From Sorangium cellulosum So0157-2 (lineage in GTDB: Bacteria > Myxococcota_A > Polyangia > Polyangiales > Polyangiaceae): a stretch of 64,000 nucleotides of DNA. Shown here one piece after another: positions 42,161 through 50,024 of this stretch. The position numbers were made by a program, and so were the translations under genes. Every line of letters begins with the position of its first letter. The first letter of the stretch is position 1. A model generated the notes under the pieces. It made no database searches. It saw only the letters and a program-made list of their open reading frames with translations, and was not told the DNA's origin. The stretch is from positions 9,314,001-9,378,000 of the forward strand of contig NC_021658.1 of assembly GCF_000418325.1 (NCBI RefSeq), given 5' to 3'.

Positions 42161-43573
42161 TCACACGGGGGCGGCGTCGACGACCAGGGCCAGGCAAGCA
42201 TCGACCGCGGCGACGATCCCGTCCAGCGTATCCGTCTCTGGTCCGAAGCGCCGGAACAGCCCCAGATCCATGTCCGCCGCGAGATAATACTCGGGCCGCG
42301 CGAGGATTCGTTCGTAGATCTGCCGCGCGGCGTGGCCCGTGGCCGCGATCGGGAGCACGAGCTTCCGCTGGGCCACCGCCATCTCGAACTCCTGGAGCAC
42401 CCCCGATGACATGGCGCCGTCCTTCAGGCCACCGATCACGATGACCACGCCCGACTGCGCGATCAGCTCCTCCCGATAACGTCGCCTGAACTCCCCGAGC
42501 TCGACGCCGTCCGGGGCCGCCTTCGGCACCGGCCGCAGGAGCAGACGACGGCCCAGCGTGGACATGGGTACGTCGCTCCGGCCCTTGATCTCGTCCAGCA
42601 TGCCCACGATCGCGCCGCTCCCGACGCTCCTGCCGAAGCCCGAGACGAGGCTCATGCCGCGGCGAGCGATCACCCTCCCGACGCCGCGGGCCACGGCCTC
42701 GATGAAGCCACGCTCCGCCGCGTCGCCGTCGTCCGGATAGGTGCCGGACACGAGCACGTTGCGCTGCGCGGACGCGCGGCCGATCCTCTCGAGGAGCCTG
42801 GTGATGTCGGCGTAGTCGTGGACGACCACCGTGCGGACGCCATACCGCTCGAGATCGGTGGTGAAATGGTCGAAGCGCCTGGCGTCGTAGTCGCCGACCG
42901 GGCGCTTCAGGATGGTGAAATGCTGTCGCTGCACGCTCTCGAACGAGGCTCGCAAGGTGCCCATGAGGTACGCGAGGTTGGGATCCGTGAAGCTCAACCC
43001 GAGGAAGAGGAACGTGCGGGTGATCAGGTCGCTCCCCAGGACCTGCAGGAACCCGGGACGACTCATGCGGTAGTGCTCATAGTCGTCCGTGGTCAAGACG
43101 ATCTCGTCCGGCTGCGAGGCCGTCCCGTGCATCTTGTAGAGCACCGCGTGGGCCTCCGGGTCGCTCGTCGTGAGGTCGGCGTTGCGCGACTTCACGTCGA
43201 GGCGCCTGCCCTGGAGCTCCCATGCGCGCTCGAGCAGATCGTCGTAGTTCGTGGTCCAGACGTGCTCGAGGGGGAGGCGCGCCAGCAGCCGGTGGTTCTC
43301 GGTGGGCGTCGCGGGCCGCCGGAACGTGCTGCGCACGAGCTGCGCCAGCCGGCCCCGGTTGTTGGCAAAGCGGTTCAAGTAGAACTGCGCCACCGCTGGC
43401 AAATCGTGCTCCCGGTCGACATCGAGGCCGAGCTCGCCGGCGAGCCCGCGGAGGAGCTTCCGCCAGTCGGGGAGATCGGCGGCGATGGACAGGCCCGCGC
43501 CGATGAAGGCCGCAGCCGTCCCCTGCTCCAGCGCTTCCACGTAGGCCTTGAGGAAATCGGCTTCTGCGCTCAT
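42161..43573 (-). CDS. thsA: ThsA-like SIR2-SLOG NADase (Thoeris effector)
   Basis: The 470-residue protein is collinear over its full length with the Bacillus cereus Thoeris effector ThsA. The SIR2 domain (1-~265) has NAD motif GAGLS (25-29), catalytic N109 in WTTNYDD and H149 in YKMHG, equivalent to N112 and H152 of ThsA. The SLOG domain (~272-470) has R367, K384 and E395, equivalent to the signal-binding R371, K388 and E403. ThsA oligomerises on a cyclic ADP-ribose isomer made by a TIR protein (ThsB) and depletes NAD after phage infection. No TIR gene was found in this window. ATG 43573 matches the known N-terminus; ATG 43597 is possible. Confidence 0.92.
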   Translation of the reverse strand: MSAEADFLKAYVEALEQGTAAAFIGAGLSIAADLPDWRKLLRGLAGELGLDVDREHDLPAVAQFYLNRFANNRGRLAQLVRSTFRRPATPTENHRLLARLPLEHVWTTNYDDLLERAWELQGRRLDVKSRNADLTTSDPEAHAVLYKMHGTASQPDEIVLTTDDYEHYRMSRPGFLQVLGSDLITRTFLFLGLSFTDPNLAYLMGTLRASFESVQRQHFTILKRPVGDYDARRFDHFTTDLERYGVRTVVVHDYADITRLLERIGRASAQRNVLVSGTYPDDGDAAERGFIEAVARGVGRVIARRGMSLVSGFGRSVGSGAIVGMLDEIKGRSDVPMSTLGRRLLLRPVPKAAPDGVELGEFRRRYREELIAQSGVVIVIGGLKDGAMSSGVLQEFEMAVAQRKLVLPIAATGHAARQIYERILARPEYYLAADMDLGLFRRFGPETDTLDGIVAAVDACLALVVDAAPV

Positions 43574-43837
43574 GCTCGGCGACCGCCATCGCAGCACGCC
43601 GGGACTGGAGCGGTCAAGCGTCGCCCGTCGGGTTGGACCAGGGGGCGGGCAGGTCCGAGATCCCTAGTGAAGGGTCCTCTCTGCATCCTGCGGAAAGGGG
43701 CCCTTATACGCGATCGCCGCTCGTCGAGGGAGGGATCCTCTCGGGTGGGCTCCTTCCGTGGGCTGCTCGCTGATATCGGCCCTCACGCCGCGTGCGCGGG
43801 GCGGGACTGCGCCCCTCCCCGCGCCGGCGCGGCCGCT

Positions 43838-44845
43838 TCATGGCGCCACCGCCGGCCAGCCGGCGCCGACGGGCAGCGCCTGCACGTCGGGGAACAGCAT
43901 GTACACGCGCTTCCCGTCCCTCGTCTGCCCGTGCGGCGGCGACGGCGCGGCCGCGGCGACGCCCGCGCGCACGGCGCGCCCGAGCGCGGCCGCGCCGTCG
44001 AGCGCCTGGCTGAGCGCGGCCAGCGCCTGCGCGAGCTCGGGGAGCGACGCCTCGCCCGACGTGCCCCGCGCGACGAGCGCGTCGAGCTCGCGGCTCCGCA
44101 CCCCGAAGTCCGACGGCAGCGGGTGCGCGGGGTGCGCCGTGAGCGCGGCGGCGAGGAACTGGCGCTTCGCCACGGCGCCCGCCTCGCCGAAGCCGACGGC
44201 GAGCTCGAAGAGCGCCGACGCGACGCCGAAGCCGGGCTCGAGGCCCTCGCGGCCCTGGAGCAGGAAGCCCCCGATCCCCAGGTCGTCGAGGTACTCGAGC
44301 CCCGTGTAGCTCGGCATCGCCGAGCGCTCCGTGTCCGGCAGGGGCGGCGCGACGCGCACCTCACCGCTCTCGAACACGACGACGCGCGCGTACGTGAAGC
44401 CGGCGTGCGGCACCGCGAGCCGCACGCGCGCGAGCTGCGCGGCGACCTCGGCCGCCGCGCCGATCTCGAAGCGCGCCCCCGGGAGGTAGCGCGCGATGCC
44501 CGCCAGCGTCATGCCCGCCGCGTCGGGCCAGGGGCAGACCGCGACGTGCCGCGGCGCGGCCTCCGCCTCGCCCGGCGCGCACACGCGCTCCAGGCCGAAC
44601 GAGGTGGGCGCGACGAGCGGCGGCCGCTGGCCCTCCACCCGCCGCAGATCGCCGAACAGCCAGGCGCGGTTCTCGCCGTGGTGCTCGGGCGCGAGCATCC
44701 GCGCGCCCACGAGCAGCGCGACCGTGCCCCCCGCGCGCGCGAGCCAGGCCTCCGGCACCGAGAGGTGCTCGTACAGGTGAGCCTCGACGATGAGCTGCCA
44801 CTCGCGAGGCGGCTCGGGCGGCAGGGTGGCGGCGGTTCGGTACAT
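43838..44845 (-). CDS. Hypothetical protein
   Basis: The favoured product is 335 residues, starting MYRTAATLPPEPPREWQLIV at 44845; ATG 45010 would add 55 less protein-like residues. It has no signal peptide or obvious membrane helix. Notable segments are VALLVGARMLAPEHHGENRA, AGFTYARVVVFESGEVRVAP and LEYLDDLGIGGFLLQGREGL. I do not recognise the family; no TIR, kinase or nuclease motif is present. It is 264 nt upstream of thsA on the same strand, which makes it worth checking for co-occurrence with thsA elsewhere. Confidence 0.65.
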   Translation of the reverse strand: MYRTAATLPPEPPREWQLIVEAHLYEHLSVPEAWLARAGGTVALLVGARMLAPEHHGENRAWLFGDLRRVEGQRPPLVAPTSFGLERVCAPGEAEAAPRHVAVCPWPDAAGMTLAGIARYLPGARFEIGAAAEVAAQLARVRLAVPHAGFTYARVVVFESGEVRVAPPLPDTERSAMPSYTGLEYLDDLGIGGFLLQGREGLEPGFGVASALFELAVGFGEAGAVAKRQFLAAALTAHPAHPLPSDFGVRSRELDALVARGTSGEASLPELAQALAALSQALDGAAALGRAVRAGVAAAAPSPPHGQTRDGKRVYMLFPDVQALPVGAGWPAVAP

Positions 44846-45114
44846 GGCGGGTGCGGGGCCTCGAAGAGCGGCGTGCTCGGCACCGGATCCACGCGCGAGA
44901 CGGGCGAGCGCGCGAGACAGCGTATCCAAGGCGGGACGTCCGCGAAACACGGCCGTGCGCCGGCGCGGCCGATCGGCGCGCGCTCCGCCAGAGGCATCGT
45001 CATTATCCATCTCCGGCGTGCCCGGCGCGCGGGGCATCGCCGCTGCATCGCGGCCCGGCACGGACATCGAGCCGGCCCCGCCCCGGCGGGCGAGCGGCTC
45101 GCGTGAGGGCAAAG

Positions 45115-45840
45115 ATGCGGAAGAAAGACGTCGCCGCGGCGACCCTGCTCGGTACGGCCGCCGCCGCCGCGCTGGGCTTCGGCGTGCTCGCCGACCGCGT
45201 GGTCGATCGCAAGACGTGCGATCTCGACGAGCGCGCGCGGAAGAAGGCGAAGAAGCGCGCCAAGCGCGCGCGCAAGAGGGCGGCGGAGCTCTCGGGCCCG
45301 CTCGGCAAGTGGTACGTCCACGTCCCGCTCTCGCTGTTCGCGGCCGGCGCGCTGCAGCGGCAGGGCAAGACGGGCGGCGCCCTGACGATCGCGGGCGTTT
45401 CGCTCGGGGCCGCGGCGCTGAGCCGCCTCCTCGACCGCGCGGTGAAGCACCGCGCCCCTCCCCCGGGGCGACAGGAGCCCTGGGAGCAGAGCTTCCCGAG
45501 CGGCCATGCGCTCGAGACGACCGCCGTGGCGATCGCGGGCGGCTACGTGCTCGTGCGCGAGGACGTCGCCGGCCCGTGGATCGCGGCGCCGCTCGCGCTC
45601 GCCTCGGCGGCATCGGGCCTCGGCCGGCTTTTGCTCGACCGGCACTGGTCGACCGCCTCGCTCGGCGGGTACCTCGCCGGCATCGCCCTCGGCACGGCGT
45701 GCGCGGGCGTCTACGAGGCCACGCGCCGCGGCGCGCAAGATACCCGACAGCCCGATCGAGGACGCGAGCGAGTGGAAGCTCCCCGAGAAGAACCATTTCG
45801 GCCTGGAGATGGACCACTTCTCCCGGTGCGTGCTCGATGA
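45115..45840 (+). CDS. PAP2-family phosphatase with an aberrant C-terminus
   Basis: The 241-residue product starts at ATG 45115 behind GAGGG. The lipid phosphate phosphatase motifs are KHRAPPPGR, the signature PSGHALETT, and GRLLLDRHWSTASLGG, where the usual Asp after HWxS is Thr/Ala. An N-terminal helix, a Lys/Arg-rich loop (ERARKKAKKRAKRARKRAAE) and further membrane helices are visible. The last ~33 residues (from about 45737) are Arg-rich and out of frame with an oxidoreductase remnant, so the natural C-terminus was probably replaced by a recombination junction. Catalytic parts are upstream and may still work. Confidence 0.78.
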   Translation: MRKKDVAAATLLGTAAAAALGFGVLADRVVDRKTCDLDERARKKAKKRAKRARKRAAELSGPLGKWYVHVPLSLFAAGALQRQGKTGGALTIAGVSLGAAALSRLLDRAVKHRAPPPGRQEPWEQSFPSGHALETTAVAIAGGYVLVREDVAGPWIAAPLALASAASGLGRLLLDRHWSTASLGGYLAGIALGTACAGVYEATRRGAQDTRQPDRGRERVEAPREEPFRPGDGPLLPVRAR

Positions 45841-45991
45841 CAGGCAGCCGCACACGCCGGGCGAAGAGGGGCTCCAGGACATGCGCCTCATCGAGGCCAT
45901 CTACGCCTCGGCGCGCGAGGGGCGCCCGGTGAAGCTCGAGCCGGTCGCCGGGCTCGACGCCTTCCGCGGGCTGCCTCCGGAAGAGGGATAG
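45737..45991 (+). pseudogene. 3' remnant of a Gfo/Idh/MocA family oxidoreductase gene
   Basis: In the frame ending with TAG at 45989-45991 the sequence reads FGLEMDHFSRCVLDDRQPHT, PGEEGLQDMRLIEAIYASAR and EGRPVKLEP. This is the typical C-terminal end of Gfo/Idh/MocA oxidoreductases such as glucose-fructose oxidoreductase. No N-terminal Rossmann part precedes it; the frame runs antiphase through the PAP2 gene instead. It is a truncated remnant. Confidence 0.8.
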
Positions 45992-46033
45992 CTCCTCGTG
46001 GCAGATGTCCGGCCGGGGATCCGGGAGAGATTT

Positions 46034-46068
46034 CAACGCAAAGGCGCAAAGGCGCAAAAAAAAGAAGC
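46034..46068 (+). repeat. Short-period intergenic element (CGCAAAGG type) with A-run
   Basis: AACGCAAAGGCGCAAAGGCGC is followed by eight or more A residues. The 10-nt period and its complement (GCGCCTTTGCGCCTTTGCG) resemble short elements found between genes in many bacterial genomes. It follows the oxidoreductase remnant. Confidence 0.7.
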
Positions 46069-46116
46069 AATCAGGCACTTTTGCTCGACCCGCTCCTTCC
46101 GGCCTTGAAGCACGAC

Positions 46117-46839
46117 TTAGGCGCCGAAGACTTCGCGCCCCCGGCGTTCGGCCGAGTCGGCCAGGTCCTGCGAGATCAGGAGCAGGAAGGTGCCCGCTTT
46201 GTCCAGTCGGGCACCCGCGGGCGTGGTGCGACCGAGGATCCCGGCCCCCTGGCGGCTGAGCTCGGCCAGCAGCTCATTGGAGCGGATGTTGGCGAGAATG
46301 GAACGGTGCCCGACCTTTCTCTCTAAGGTATACCTCTGCTTGCCCCGGGCTCCGCGTTCGCGGACGATCAGGCCCTGCTCCTCGGCCCATCGGGTGGCTG
46401 TGGAGATGGCGGCTGGGCTGACATGGAGCCGCCGCACCAGCTCGGCGGACGTGAGATCGCCGGAGTCGGTGGTGAACAGGCACGACAGGATCCTCGCCAC
46501 CATGCGCGGGCATCCGGTGGCGATCATCAGCTCGGTGAGCCGCTGCTCGAATGCGAACACCGCCTTGGGGTCGCGTCCGTAGGCGGCGGCGGTGGCCGGA
46601 TTGGCGGGCAGCGGTGTCGGCTTGCGGCGGCGGGCACGCAGCCGGGTCAGCTGGTGCGCGTGGTCGGCGCGGTAGTCCTCGGGCCCGCCGTTACGGGCCA
46701 CCTCTCGGGTGATCGTTGACTTGGGACGGTTCAGCCGCCGGGCGATCTCGGTATACGTCAGGCCCTCGGTGAGCCACGCGGCGATGCGCCGACGGTCCTC
46801 CTGGGTGAGTCGGTCTCCTGGCACGGCGGGCGCCTCCAA
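46117..46839 (-). CDS. Two-domain HTH transcriptional regulator (GbsR/MarR-like winged helix)
   Basis: The 240-residue protein has an N-terminal helix-turn-helix like that of IS30 proteins (LTYTEIARRLNRPKSTITRE, residues ~27-46). The second winged-helix domain (~108-175) is of GbsR/MarR type (SAELVRRLHVSPAAISTATR, WAEEQGLIVRERGARGKQRY). A C-terminal helical part follows. This domain pair is familiar from actinobacteria. It is divergent from the P450 gene, and the AT-rich gap holds a repeated inverted-end motif that is its probable operator. Codon and base composition differ from the myxobacterial neighbours, so regulator and P450 were probably acquired together. Confidence 0.87.
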   Translation of the reverse strand: MEAPAVPGDRLTQEDRRRIAAWLTEGLTYTEIARRLNRPKSTITREVARNGGPEDYRADHAHQLTRLRARRRKPTPLPANPATAAAYGRDPKAVFAFEQRLTELMIATGCPRMVARILSCLFTTDSGDLTSAELVRRLHVSPAAISTATRWAEEQGLIVRERGARGKQRYTLERKVGHRSILANIRSNELLAELSRQGAGILGRTTPAGARLDKAGTFLLLISQDLADSAERRGREVFGA

Positions 46840-46861
46840 TGTGTAGCGAGCGTCGAGCAGT

Positions 46862-46931
46862 ATGCATTCGTTGGCATGTCATTGCAACCAGCGGATGGTC
46901 TGCGTTGCATTCGTCTCCATCTCATTGCAAC
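46862..46931. promoter_or_regulatory. Predicted operator: two 26-bp direct repeats in the HTH/P450 intergenic region
   Basis: Copies at 46863-46888 and 46906-46931 share 22 of 26 bases, with identical ends TGCATTCGT and TCATTGCAAC. They are offset by 43 bp, about four helical turns. Each has inverted TGCA/TGCA arms. A related half-site AATGCAAC lies at 46994-47001 near the P450 start. Confidence 0.65.
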
Positions 46932-47074
46932 ATGACCCACTATTTTATATCAAATTCTGTTGAATTTTGGCCCACGAGCTTGACGATCTTACGAATGCAA
47001 CGTAGCCTTTGATTGCGCGCGAACGCTTCGCGGTGTCAACACAACGCAATTCGGCGAAGAAGAGAAGGATGATC

Positions 47075-48277
47075 ATGACGGAATCCGTACACACCGTCGG
47101 CCTACTGCCGACGGCGCGTGAGCCAGGCTGTCCCTTCGACCCGCCGAACGAGCTGCGTCAGGCGCGTGAGCACGGCCCTATCAGCCGGTACCCCTTCCCC
47201 GGCGGATACGAGGGTTGGCTGATCACCGGCTACGACCTGGTCCGGTCGGTGCTGGCCGACTCACGATTCAGCTCCCGCAAGGAGCTCATGCGCCACCCGT
47301 TGATCGACTTGGGCGACATGAAAATCCCTCCGGCGCCGCCCGGCGAGTTCCTCCTGATGGACGAGCCGGAGCACGGCCGCTACCGGAAGCTGCTGACGGG
47401 CAAGTTCACCGTCCGGCGGATGCAACTGCTCACCGAGCGCGTCGAGCAGGTCACCACCGAACACCTGGATGCCATGGAAAAGGCCGGCCCGCCGGTGGAC
47501 CTGGTGACCGCGTTCGCCAAGCCCATCCCCACGATCATGATCTGCGACCTCCTCGGGGTGCCCTACGAGACCCGAGACTCTTTCCAGGAGCATGTCGATG
47601 CGATCTTCTCCGGGGTGAGCAAGCAGGACCAGGTGGCCGGCTACGTCGCGACCCAGCAGTACATCGCACAGTTGGTGGCGGCCAAGCGCGCCAATCCCAC
47701 CGACGACGTGCTCAGCGACCTCACCGACACCGACCTGACCGACGAAGAACTGATGGGCGTCGGCCTCCTGCTGCTGGCAGCCGGCATCGACACCACCGCG
47801 AACATGCTGGCACTCGGCACCTTCGCCCTGCTGAGCAATCCCGCGCAGTGGGCCACGCTGCGTGCCCGACCCGAGATCGCCGACCTGGCCGTGGAGGAAC
47901 TGCTGCGGTACCTGTCTGTCGCCAAGACCTTCCAGCGGACGGCGCTGGAGGACGTCGAACTGGGCGGCCAGACCATCAAGGCCGGCACGACCGTCATCCT
48001 GTCGTACAACACCGCCAACCGCGACCCGGAGCGCTTCGACAATCCCCACGCTCTCGACATCCGGCGGCAGGCCATCGGGCACCTGGCCTTCGGCCACGGC
48101 ATCCACGTGTGCCTTGGCCAGCAACTGGCCCGTATCGAGATGCGGGTCGCCTTGCCCGCGCTGGTGCAGCGCTTCCCGACCCTCCGCCTGGACGTAGCGG
48201 CCGAGGACGTCGATCTGCGCCCCGAAACCGCGGACATCTTCGGAGTGAACAGCCTCCCGGTCACCTGGAACGCGTGA
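47075..48277 (+). CDS. Cytochrome P450 (actinobacterial CYP105-like)
   Basis: The 400-residue protein starts at ATG 47075, 6 nt after AAGGA (ATG 47069 overlaps that site). Signature elements are the I-helix AAGIDTTANML (~235), the ExxR motif EELLRYL and the heme loop FGHGIHVCLGQQLAR with the axial Cys near residue 346. The N-terminus (PTAREPGCPFDPPNELRQAR) and EFLLMDEPEHGRYRKLLTGK fit bacterial class I P450s of the CYP105 type, which hydroxylate macrolides, terpenoids or xenobiotics. No ferredoxin gene is adjacent, so electrons must come from elsewhere. The divergent HTH regulator and atypical composition indicate an acquired, inducible cassette. Confidence 0.93.
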   Translation: MTESVHTVGLLPTAREPGCPFDPPNELRQAREHGPISRYPFPGGYEGWLITGYDLVRSVLADSRFSSRKELMRHPLIDLGDMKIPPAPPGEFLLMDEPEHGRYRKLLTGKFTVRRMQLLTERVEQVTTEHLDAMEKAGPPVDLVTAFAKPIPTIMICDLLGVPYETRDSFQEHVDAIFSGVSKQDQVAGYVATQQYIAQLVAAKRANPTDDVLSDLTDTDLTDEELMGVGLLLLAAGIDTTANMLALGTFALLSNPAQWATLRARPEIADLAVEELLRYLSVAKTFQRTALEDVELGGQTIKAGTTVILSYNTANRDPERFDNPHALDIRRQAIGHLAFGHGIHVCLGQQLARIEMRVALPALVQRFPTLRLDVAAEDVDLRPETADIFGVNSLPVTWNA

Positions 48278-48386
48278 CCCATGAGAGTCACGGGTCCACA
48301 TGCCCGTTACCGGCGGCGGCCAGGCTCCCGCAGGCTGTGGAGTGAACGCGGCCCCCTCAAGGGCCCTCGCCGCGCGGCCGCCCCGC

Positions 48387-49322
48387 TCACGCGAGCCGCT
48401 TCACCCAGGCGAGGGCGAAATCGCGAAACACGGCCACGTTCCGCGCCACGTGCCGCGCGCTCGGATAGACGAGGTACGCGGTCCCCGCGCGCTGCGACCA
48501 CTCGGGCAGCACGTGGACGAGGCGCCCGCTCGCCAGGTCGGGCGCGGCGAGGACGCGCGGGAGCGGCCCGATGCCGCCGCCCGCGCGGAGCACCGAGCGG
48601 ATGAGCTGGAAGTTGTCGGTGGCGATGCGCCCGGTCGACAGCGCGTCGCGCACCGAGCGCGCGTCGCCGACCGGCCACTGGCCGCGCCGGGAGCTCGGGA
48701 GGAACACCACCCGCTCGTGGTCCATCAGGTCGTCGACCGCGCGCGGCAGGCCGCGGCGCGCGAGGTACGAGGGCGCCGCGAAGAGCTGCACGTCGGAGTC
48801 GAACAGCTTGCGCGCGACCAGCGAGGAGTCGGGGAGCTCGCGCGTCGCGCGGATCGCGAGATCGAAGCCCTCGCGGAGCAGGTCGACCTGGCGAGAGGAG
48901 AGGTCGACCTCCACGGAGAGCAGCGGATAGCGCGCGCAGAAATCGACGAGCAGGTCGCCCACGAAGGACTCGCCGCCGTCGGGGGGCGCGCTGAGCCGGA
49001 TGAGGCCCTGCGGCTGGCCCTGGTAGGCGTCGAGCGCCAGCGCCGCGTCGCGGAGGCCGGCGATGTGCGGCGCGACGTCGCCGAAGAAGCGGCGGCCCGC
49101 GTCGGTCAGCGCGACCGCGCGCGGCGACCTGTGGAGGAGCCGCACCTTGAGGCCCTCCTCCAGCCGCGTCACCGCGCGGCTCACCGTCGACTTCGGGACC
49201 CCGAGCTGCGCGGCCGCGGCCGTGAACGAGCCGAGCTCCGCCACCTTGACGAACGCGGCGATCTCGTCGAGCTGGGGCGCCCTGTGCGATTGCGCTCGGG
49301 CGGCCGCGCGGGGGCTGGGCAT
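48387..49322 (-). CDS. LysR family transcriptional regulator
   Basis: The 311-residue protein has the LysR helix-turn-helix (DEIAAFVKVAELGSFTAAAA, LGVPKSTVSRAVTRLEEGLK, residues ~19-75) and a periplasmic-binding-like effector domain of the AaeR/DsdC-neighbouring group. Its start is at ATG 49322. It is divergent from the DoxX gene, and two adjacent perfect palindromes lie in the 173-nt gap, so it probably controls doxX and itself. The inducer is unknown. Confidence 0.92.
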   Translation of the reverse strand: MPSPRAAARAQSHRAPQLDEIAAFVKVAELGSFTAAAAQLGVPKSTVSRAVTRLEEGLKVRLLHRSPRAVALTDAGRRFFGDVAPHIAGLRDAALALDAYQGQPQGLIRLSAPPDGGESFVGDLLVDFCARYPLLSVEVDLSSRQVDLLREGFDLAIRATRELPDSSLVARKLFDSDVQLFAAPSYLARRGLPRAVDDLMDHERVVFLPSSRRGQWPVGDARSVRDALSTGRIATDNFQLIRSVLRAGGGIGPLPRVLAAPDLASGRLVHVLPEWSQRAGTAYLVYPSARHVARNVAVFRDFALAWVKRLA

Positions 49323-49368
49323 CGAGGGACCTCACGGGGGTTGCGGCGTCGTCGCTCGCTCGGGCAAG

Positions 49369-49393
49369 GTTGCGCAGACGCAACGCTGCGTTG
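49369..49393. promoter_or_regulatory. Predicted LysR operator: two overlapping perfect palindromes
   Basis: GTTGCGCAGACGCAAC (49369-49384; arms GTTGCG/CGCAAC) overlaps CAACGCTGCGTTG (49381-49393; arms CAACGC/GCGTTG). They lie between the divergent lysR-like and doxX-like genes, 47 nt from the regulator start. Confidence 0.65.
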
Positions 49394-49495
49394 AGCCGTT
49401 GCACGATAGCACCGGTCCCGGCGAGCGCTCATAGAAAGGGGGCGGGCGCTCCGAGCGGGAGGGCCCGCCTCACCTCAGCTCAGCGAGGCTTTCTC

Positions 49496-49951
49496 ATGAA
49501 CACCGTCAAGCGTTTCGCCCCCTCCGCCGCCCGCATCCTCCTTGGGCTCGTGTTCTTCGTCTTCGGGCTCAACGGCTTCTTGCAGTTCTTGCCGCAGCCG
49601 CCGGCGCCGGAGGCCGCCGTCCGCTTCGGGGCCGCGCTGGCCGCGACCGGCTACATGTTCCCGTTGATCAAGGGGACCGAGGTCGTCGCGGGCGCCCTCT
49701 TGCTCTCGAACCGTTACGTCCCGCTGGCGCTGGCGCTCCTCGCGCCCATCGTGGTGAACATCGTCGCCTTCCACACCTTCCTGACGCCGCCGAACCCCGT
49801 CGCCTGGCTCGTCCTCGCCCTCGAGGTCTACCTCGCCTTCGCGTACCGCGCGGCGTTCCGCCCGATGCTCGCCGCGCGCGTCGACGCCGGCGCCCCGGCG
49901 AGCGCCGGCGTCGAGCGCGGCAAGCTCCGGCCCGTCGAGAGCGCCGCCTGA
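49496..49951 (+). CDS. DoxX family membrane protein
   Basis: The 151-residue protein starts MNTVKRFAPSAARILLGLVF at ATG 49496 and has four predicted membrane helices in the DoxX pattern (FFVFGLNGFLQFLP, LIKGTEVVAGALLL, APIVVNIVAFHTFL, LVLALEVYLAFAYR). DoxX-like proteins are small inner-membrane proteins, some linked to thiosulfate:quinone oxidation or to oxidative-stress resistance; no specific role can be given. It is the likely target of the divergent LysR regulator. Confidence 0.85.
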   Translation: MNTVKRFAPSAARILLGLVFFVFGLNGFLQFLPQPPAPEAAVRFGAALAATGYMFPLIKGTEVVAGALLLSNRYVPLALALLAPIVVNIVAFHTFLTPPNPVAWLVLALEVYLAFAYRAAFRPMLAARVDAGAPASAGVERGKLRPVESAA

Positions 49952-49959
49952 GCCGCCGC

Positions 49960-49999
49960 CCCGCGCGGCGACGTCCGACGCCCGCGCGGCGACGTCCGA
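49960..49999 (+). repeat. 19-bp direct repeat, two copies, 21-bp period
   Basis: CCCGCGCGGCGACGTCCGA occurs at 49960-49978 and 49981-49999 between the convergent doxX and lipoprotein genes. Confidence 0.8.
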
Positions 50000-50024
50000 G
50001 GAGGGCGCGCGTCGCGCGGGCGCG

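Noticed and set aside
43660..43710. Terminator or operator near an AAGGG...CCCTT inverted repeat upstream of thsA
   Set aside because: The arms match only partly and the loop is long; too weak to support a feature.
46117..46839. IS30-type transposase
   Set aside because: Only the first HTH resembles IS30; a second winged helix follows and there is no DDE catalytic domain or terminal inverted repeat.
48274..48296. Hairpin terminator after the P450 (CGTGAC...GTCACG)
   Set aside because: Stem of only six pairs with an eight-base loop and no T-tract.
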